The notes below the pieces were generated by a model that worked only from the letters and a program-made list of their open reading frames with translations, made no database searches and had not been told where the DNA came from. From Cruorifilaria tuberocauda (Eukaryota; Nematoda; Chromadorea; Rhabditida; Onchocercidae): a stretch of 25,374 nucleotides of DNA. Each line of letters begins with the position of its first letter. Positions within the stretch are counted from its first letter, which is position 1. Shown in pieces: positions 12,201 through 21,200 of this stretch. Made by a program: the position numbers and the translations under genes. Location of the stretch: the NCBI GenBank assembly GCA_013365365.1, contig JABVXU010000704.1:1-25374 (forward strand), given 5' to 3'.

Positions 12201-15200
12201 TTGCAAAAGTTAATGAAAAGAAACCGATAAAATTGACAACCAACTGTCCTCGACTATTTTCTCTATCCAAAAACGAAATTTTTGTTTTCTCCAAATCATC
12301 CTTGAATTATTTTGAAAAGAATACTTGTTAGAATTGATAATAAGCCGATATAATAAATGAAGCATTTCTATTTCGTGCAGATATGTCAAAGTGACAAATG
12401 ACATATATCAATGTGATCAGAGAAAAATAATGGAAAAAAACAAGAGAGGTAAATTTTCACCTGAGAAATATATTTACCGGTCATCGCACCTTTTGCCCAA
12501 ATTACAATAGTCTCTTTCGATGATACTGTTCGATCGGCTTGATCGGATGCTTAAGGAAAAGCAGAATATACTCTTTAATTAGATAAAAAATTGAAAGTGA
12601 AATATTTGATGTGAACAGTTTATGACATCAATGTTGCATTAATGATTATCACCTTTCAAAGGTTTCCGAAAAATGACCGTAGTGGTACCATCTTGTTGAT
12701 AAGCAGCAGCTGAAGTTAGTGAATCTTTTCCACCGAAAAATTCATCAGGTTGAGGTATGATACGTGAAAGGGAATAATAATCACGTACTTGTGATACGTC
12801 ATCAATTACCATTCCTATCACCATGTCAAGACAATTCATTGGATGTCTCACTACAAATTTTATTCATTAGAAAATTTAAAATCATTTCGAGTGAACAATA
12901 ATCTCAGTTTAAAATGGTTTCTAATGGACAATGCCAAATTTACTCTTTTCGTTTCCGGGTACTCTCAACTGTTGTGAAATTGGGCTTGATTTCGGCTTCG
13001 CTTCTTCTGTTACGGATGTGGCCAACGGTTCAGATTCCGATTTAGACGTGTCTGCAGCGATAGTTACATCGAAAGAGGGGTGAGGCAATCGCTCCGCCTC
13101 TGATTCTGGTTTTAATTCCATAATATCTGACGGAACTGATGCATTTACTGTAACGCACGACAAAATTGATTAGGAAATATTACTAAATAAACGGATAGTA
13201 TTTTTTTAATTGTAGAATGATCGATTGAAGGGAAATAGTATAGTCACAGTCACAAGTTATTTTTTCAATTGATAAATAGGTGGGTAACTTTCCATTTTTC
13301 AACTTCGAGGTTTTTTCTTCATTTGAAAAAGCTCCTTCTGATGCTAAAAATCTAGGAATATGAGAGCTCTACTTTCCAGATATTAAATTGTTTTATTATA
13401 ATGTATGTGTATTCAGTTATTAAAGGACTATATTTCTCTCGTGTTTCAACTCTCATATAATTCAAGTTACTTAAATAAAGCAAATATATTTATGCATACT
13501 TCATGAGTAATGCATACCTTTATCGATTTCAGCAAAAGGATCGATTTGAACTTCGAACGGATCCTGAGATTGTCGCTTTAGACGAAATGGCGTACCGATT
13601 TGAGTTACTCGCCGACGATTCCGAACTGATATCGGTCTATCATTGGAAGCAAGCGGTACACCGTTCTGCCAAATTTTCAATCATTTCATTCCAGTTCATT
13701 CAAATTATTTTACAGGCACTCGCAAAATCAGTGATTGCTAAGCAATGGTATCACACTTCATCACAAATTAACTGTTCGCCTTCTTCACCTCTCTCTCGAA
13801 GAAGAAGAAGAATAATTCATCACAGTACGATTCCAAAGAACGAGAAAGAACGGAGAAGAAAAACAGCGAAAGTTCTTTGAATCTTAATAAATATTAAATC
13901 CGAACAATATAAACGAATCATTCTTTATATAAGATAATTAAACAAACAATAACTACCTCATCACAAATGCAAATTTTCGTACGAGAAACTTTAGGCTGGT
14001 AAAGATCATGATAACCTATCGGCGTTTTAGCATTTTGGAAATCTTGACTTTTCCGTGCTAAAACTCGTCCTCCACCAACTGGGAATAGGAAGTAGTAACA
14101 CATATTGAGTGGAAAATCAGTGATTGTGTCAGCTGGTAATACCTTTCGACGGAATGCTATCGTCTGCAAATGAATGGCAAATATTTTTAGAATATTTTCT
14201 CAACTAATGTTTTATTAATTGATTCAGATTGATAAATAGAAAATGAAATAAATAAACGGATAGACCTGAATATCGTCTTCTGCTTTCCCACTAATTTCGT
14301 AAATATCTTGACGATCGGCTGGGTCAATTGCTGGAAGCTGACGACCGTATGCAAATCGATCCGTGATGTACGCTTTTCCTTCAAACACCCAACCAGTATA
14401 TATATCCGAGCTTGCCATTTGCCCATCTCTCGAGAAACCAATCCCTGTCCAACGACCTAACTCTTTTGATGAGATTTCAAATTTTACATCTTTTCTAGCC
14501 ATACTATATTCCCATTTAGCAATATAATCACAAGCAGTATTGCTGCAACCAGCCGGATAACGATATTCAGTTTCGCATGAACTTGTAACTAAAATTATGT
14601 TTTAATTAAATTCTTTCATCAATGCACCATTTGTTACTTGAAATTGTGAAAAAATTCGTTGCAGTGATTTCATATTCAATTATTTAATACTAAAAATAAT
14701 TCAATGAACTAAACACAACAAAAATATAAACTATAAATTACGAAAAAGAGGAATAAAGAATATTACCCTGAAGATTCTGTGGAAGAGTGCAACTTTGTAT
14801 GCAAATTTTATTCTCTGATACGTGCGGTATACTGATATGCTTCGATAATTGGCCATTCTAAAAAAAATTACTGCACAAAAACAAATTTCTAATTTTGATC
14901 AAATTTTTTTTAATTTCAATCTTTTTCAACATATCTCCACTACTAGCTATTAATTGTGAGGGATTAAGAATGATGAAGTTCAATTTCGATACCATCAGTT
15001 ATCTACAGTAGTAGCATCACTTTCAGTATACTAGAATGTTTTATATGCAAAGGAATTTTGAAGATCATCTACTTACTATTATAGGTAATTGATAGAAGTT
15101 GAACTCATCACTCTCCCAAATGAACCAGACGTCTAGCATCACAATTATCTTTTTTGGATCAAATTTCTTTATAATTTAAAAAGTAGAAAGTAGAATAGGA

Positions 15201-18200
15201 ACCGGTTCTAATCGTCCACCAGAAACCGGAAATAAAAATTTGTAACAATTAGTTTCTGAGAAATGATGATCAGCTTTTCGATCGCCAGTATCACGTTTTC
15301 GAGTAAACTGAACCCTTAGTACGCCATTAACGTGCGTTCCGATTACAGTCGGAGTATAAACATCTTGTTTACTGTCTTCACGTGGTACGCCATATTCCGT
15401 GCTATACATATCATGCAATGACAATTCACCATTTCGACTTTTAACAATAATGATATCAGCTTCTACCTATAAAAACCTCTATCACAGAAATAGCAGAAAG
15501 TTTTAATTCTTCCTGCCCCAAGAAATTGACAGAATTTTTGAGCTAAAATTAAGTTTTTAGCAATTTTGTAACACTAACTACCAAATATGATAAATAAAAG
15601 GAACCAGTGCATTAATAGATTTGGTGAATAAAAGAGATAATCAATACTTACCATTGTTCCGGTGGGTGAGAAACCAACACCCGTCCACCAATTTGAAGGT
15701 GCACGTGTTTCTATCGAGAATTCAATCTCATCAGTATCTTCCAAATAACTCCATGAAATGCGGTAGTCACAATCGCGACAACCGGGCGGCCAACGCCAAT
15801 CACCGTAGCAAACATCACCAGCAACTTCTGAAGCACTGACATTTGAAAAAACAAAATTTTCTGAACGGTAACATGTGGACGGGAATTAGAAGGGAATTGA
15901 TTTAGGGAAAATAATAAATTGATGTGAAAAATATCTGATTTGTTCTGTGATCTCTCTCTGCTGCATTGAATTTTTTCATTAAATCAATCAGTTAAATGGC
16001 GCCTAGAAGATTAGATTAAGTTCTTGAGTTAAATATCAATTTAAACCAAAATGATAAATTCATGAATCATAAACAATGAATAAATAAAAGTACCCGATTC
16101 CAACAAAGGTGTAAATCTGGCATTTGATACATTATGTGATTCAACGCTTGCATCATTTATGACTGCTTCCATGTTCGCTAAATTCAATTCACGTATTTTA
16201 CTTGACGGCTTAAAGGATGAATTCACCGATTCTGTTCCATTTGGATATTCTGCGAAACTTGCTGCCAATGACTTTGGTGATCGTGATACTGATGAAGGAT
16301 TACGCTGACGGTCGAGAGATAAACGATGATCTAATCAAAAATTTGGAATTTTAGAATGAAGTTTTAAAATTTACTAGGAGAATCATTTTTAGCTAAAAAT
16401 TCACATTCATTTCACATTTCATTCTTTATTTAAATTGGTACATATGCATAAATTCAAAAGAAAGCAAAAATGTTACTTTCATGAGGGCAATCAGCCCAAT
16501 AAACACATCGATCATCAATTCGTGCATAACCATGAATGCATGCACATGCAGGCCGATAACACTGCGTGCATTTCTCTCGAGAATACACCTGCAATCCATC
16601 AAATAACCTTCATAGATTTTTTTCAAAACAAAAAATGACAATTAATTTTAAATAACATGATAAAAGTGGTGCCAAAAGAGCTTAGAGTGCTAATTTGCTC
16701 CTAAATCACATCCTATTTCCATTTTTCAGATTCAAATTCTGTTCGTTTGATGATAGGAAGTAACCGTCCAAAAGGAAGTTAACTGTAATGGTAAAAGCAT
16801 ATTCCGATGTCAGACTGTTTGAATTAGGTGCTGACATCGATGTTCAGCACTGAGACTATACAAATCTGGAATTAGAAATATCACTGTTAGAATTCTATCA
16901 TGTTAAACTCACATTGCTGCAGTTTGTTTCACAAGCTCGACCACATTCATTGATTGTTTCATTGATGCCACAGGTTAAGCTACCGAATAAGTTACCTGTT
17001 TTCGCTTCAGCAGTTATTGGTACTGCTGAGACAGTTGTCATTTCCGATCGGTCAACGATATTAAGAGAACTGAATTCCGTTTGAACGGAACCTGATTCTT
17101 CTCCTGTAGCTTCCTTCATTGGTAATGAAGTGGAGAAATCGGGTGCAAAGCGTTGCTCAAGATCTGAAATAAGCATTCTTAATGATTTTGCTGTTTTCAA
17201 TCAAGTCTGAATTGTATGATTGGGAATTACCATTTAGCGCTCATTATGCTTCACGTAAATTAGTGATTAAAGATATTTATCATATTTTAATGCAGGTAAA
17301 ACAAAAGATGATGAGAGTGATAAGAATGATACTTACTTGGACAATCACCCCAAAAGATACAGTTTCCCTTGTATCTAACATAATTGTCAGCACATGTACA
17401 AGCTGGTTCATCACAACTTGCTGGACACGGTGATGTGTCATACATATTTTCACATGTTGGTTCACAAGCAATACCACATTTTGCCCAAGTTGAATTAGTT
17501 GGACACTCTATTTCAGCCTGTTTCAAAACAATAAAATAAGCCAATAAATTTGAAATGATCTGAAATTAGAAAAGATCTGCCAATATTTTATAAAATTAAG
17601 AAAGGAACACAAAAGATGAGCAAGGCCGCTTACCTCATCAGAACAAAAGTGAAACGGTACACAGGTATTATTATCATTTGCTGAACGGACAAAGCCTTCT
17701 TTACAGATGCATTTAGGTGTACCACAAGTACGTGGACAATTTGGAATTGTTTCCGGAAACTTTGTCCAATCACAAGATGCTTCACACTGACGAGTGAATT
17801 CCGGACAATGAGAAAATTCTTCATTTCCATTACAAATTTCTGCAACCGATCAATAACTGTATGATTTTATTGCATTTCTGAGATTTATCAATCAATAAAA
17901 TAAAGAACGATATAAACGATATAAACAGGAAAAATTGGAGAAGTTTACTGCAATGGACTCATCTTAATTTTCATTTTTTTTAATCTTACTTCGTTTTTTC
18001 AAGCTCATTCTTCAAAGATTTTCATAAATTTATTTTATGCGCAAGTTTTCAAAATTTAAAACCTCACTTTCAATCTTAATACTATTATTTGAGAGAACGT
18101 TATCGCTGGTTGATTCAGAAGGAAACACTTCATTTTCAGCAGTTTTACTTTGTTTATTGATATCTGTTTGAGATGTCCACCATATGGACGATGTTGTCAT

Positions 18201-21200
18201 CAGTTCATCCGAAAACTTCTCCTCTGAACTTGCAAAGTTTTGCGATGAAGGGCAATACTCATCGGAGTTTTCCGGTCTCCAACCAATAGCAATCCAAGAA
18301 TCAGTTTTGAATTTTAATACAAACTCGATTTCGTCCTAAAAAACAATAAGTCAAGTAACAGCATGATAGTTCATGTTGTCTGATTCCAAAGATTCTGCGA
18401 GTTTGTCAGAGTGAGTAATTAATATAGACTAAACAATTAACTATCGAGCAAATTCCTTTCAGTAGTAAAAATATTTGAAGAATTCGAGCTGTAGTGCTTC
18501 AAATAATCAAATATTTTATTTCATCTCTGAAGTTATAGGTTAAAATTATCTCTGGTAGAGATTTCTGAGTTTTCAATCCAAGTTTTAGTAAGAAAAATTA
18601 TAAATGTGTGTGCAAAACGAAGCTTTTGAACATCACAGAACATATTGACATATAAAGTTAGCTACTGATTTGTGATCGATAACTGATACTAATAATAGCT
18701 TGAAATAAGACTCAAAATCTTGTAATCTTTCAAAAATGAAGCTGCAAAATCTTCATGGCACACACATTTATTTTTGAAATTGTATTCGATACATTTTTTA
18801 TTGGATGCCATATTGTCACATGAAACATATTTATCATTGCAAACTTTTTATGTTTTGTCCTCTTCAATTGAATTACATTTATTTTAAGGTTGATCAGTTT
18901 CAACAATGACCATTCTCCAATTTTACTGATAACAGGCAACGAGAGCAGCTGCCACGAAAGTATTGTACCATTACTCCAATACAGATATATCGGTCAAGGT
19001 TTCCCGTTTCTTCACTCATTCCAATTTAAATCATTAAAGATAACAAATTACTAACACTGCTACTGCCTCATTATCGTAGCAAACTATACTATTTCAAATT
19101 TAACCACTTCAAATTTCACTTCTTTTATCTGTTTATTCGAATGTAAACTTCACTCAATGAGAAGAAAGATGTAGAGAAATCAAGGAAATTAATATTTCGA
19201 TATTTGAAAGGAAATGAGAGATTCATTTATCTAAAGATAAATTCATCCCATTCCGCACTGTCAGTAGTCTGAAAAATGAGGAAAGGACCGAAACTGAAAC
19301 CTAAATTTAATCGTATTAGAACGCTAAAAATCTCTAAACTTTATTTTTGCAAATTATTTCTGTATTGATAAACTGATTGTTCCCTAATGCAATACATATT
19401 TCGAATGATTGCAAAGGTTTGCTTTAAAACAATGTAAAAAAATAAATAAATAAAAGCAAAATAAGGCGAACATTTTAAAAGTGAAAGTTCTTGGAGTGTA
19501 AGAAATTTATTCAATTATTCTGAAAAAGAAAGAATCCTGTAAGTGATGATTGAAATATCAGCTATATAACTCTTTCAAATATTCTAATGAGATCGAATGA
19601 AAGTTCATTTTAATTCATGTTATAAGAAGCTGATAATAACACAAAAAATTGATGATTAATTTATAATTATGGATTGCTTCGTGTGAACCTATTTCTTTCA
19701 TTGTAATAAAAATCAAAGAATTCATCAAGAGTTCCAAGATTTTGATTGATATTGTTTTTTCCTTTTTCCCGATTTAGATTCATTTCTCATTGGGATGATA
19801 TAGTGTCAAAAAACTTTCAAAATGTCTTTTCTTTCATCAAATTTATTCCTTCCTTAAAAAAACATTAAAAGAAGTAATCCCAAAAAAATTCATAAAAAAG
19901 CATGAAATGGAATAAGTATCATAACATTGAAGATAATTTGATATACTATGACGTGACGTTGCTATGACGCAAGAAACTGATAATTAGTTTATAATTATTT
20001 TTTCATGTGAACCGAAGTGTAGGGATTTGCTGCCGAAAATACAAATCACCTATGATACAGATTTGCTATACTAAACATTTTTACGCTTTTACGTAAAAAT
20101 TTTTCGCATAATCTAATTTTATTACATATCCCTTTAATCTTCCTGACCATTTATAATTGATCGAAAGCAATTTTAGAAGTAAAAATGCTCATGCGCTGTC
20201 GATATCACTAACTGTTATCATTGACTAGTGATAATTTATGTTAAGACAATGTCTAACCTGCAATATCCTCCAATAAATTTTATCGCTATCCTGTCCGACT
20301 TCATGCATACGATATAGTGATGGAAAGAATTCCGAATCATCCGTAAAACTCTGTGATACTAAAAATATATTCATTCATCAACAGAATATTTCATGCGAAA
20401 TTCATGAAAAATTGCATGATTTCAATTATATTCTGTTACATACGTTATGCATTCAAAAAATTTAGAATTCCTTTTTGTCCTATCCATTAAAATCTAATTT
20501 TAATGCATATTTCTATGCTGTATTATTGACGAAATATTCATTCGCAATAATAATGAGGTTTGGCATTGTTGTTGAAATACTTTTCGCAATAATAATAACT
20601 GCTGCTTCAGTTTCAAGAATAATTCAAGAAATTTGTTGCAAAATTTACATATTGCATGATGGAATTCTCAATTAGCTGATTATTTACTCTTTGCTGGCAA
20701 TATATTATCATATTTTTAGTCTAATCAAGGCTTTTAAAATTGTCTCCTATGAATTATTTTGAAACAATATTGGTAATGTTAGTAATAGAGAATGGACGAC
20801 GGAAATCGGCCATATTAATTATTTCAATTTCCGATTGGTAGCCTCATAGATATTCAAGTCACGTGTCAGACGTCAAACATAAGCATTCACGTCTTGTATT
20901 CCAAACATTTATTGAGGAAACTACAACAGGTACGGGAATTGATGTAAATAACAATATAATAGTTATAGTTTTGTCTATCAAACTAAGCTTACTTGTTCCC
21001 ATCTTGCAATATATTTTTCTCACAAAAATTATGTTTAGAGAAAATGATTGCATAGAAAATGATCCGGGTCGATAAAACAAACCATGCTGACACATTCTTC
21101 CAAAATAACCTCTTTGACAGAAGCATTGCTTCCCCGCTAATACATCACTCGGGAATGAAATGCATCTTCCACGGCTGTTGCAGTCACTGTCGTCTGTACA

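Noticed and set aside
13503..13880. 125-codon plus-strand open stretch
   Set aside because: It lies antisense to exon 19 and its intron; the composition follows the complementary coding exon and a GAA-rich tract, and there is no domain.
16435..16638. Plus-strand His/Cys-rich open stretch
   Set aside because: It is the complement of TIL3 exon 12, which has strong domain and splice support.
19650..20015. Two similar segments around TTTATAATTAT in intron 7
   Set aside because: The similarity is short and AT-rich with clear differences; not enough to call a transposon.
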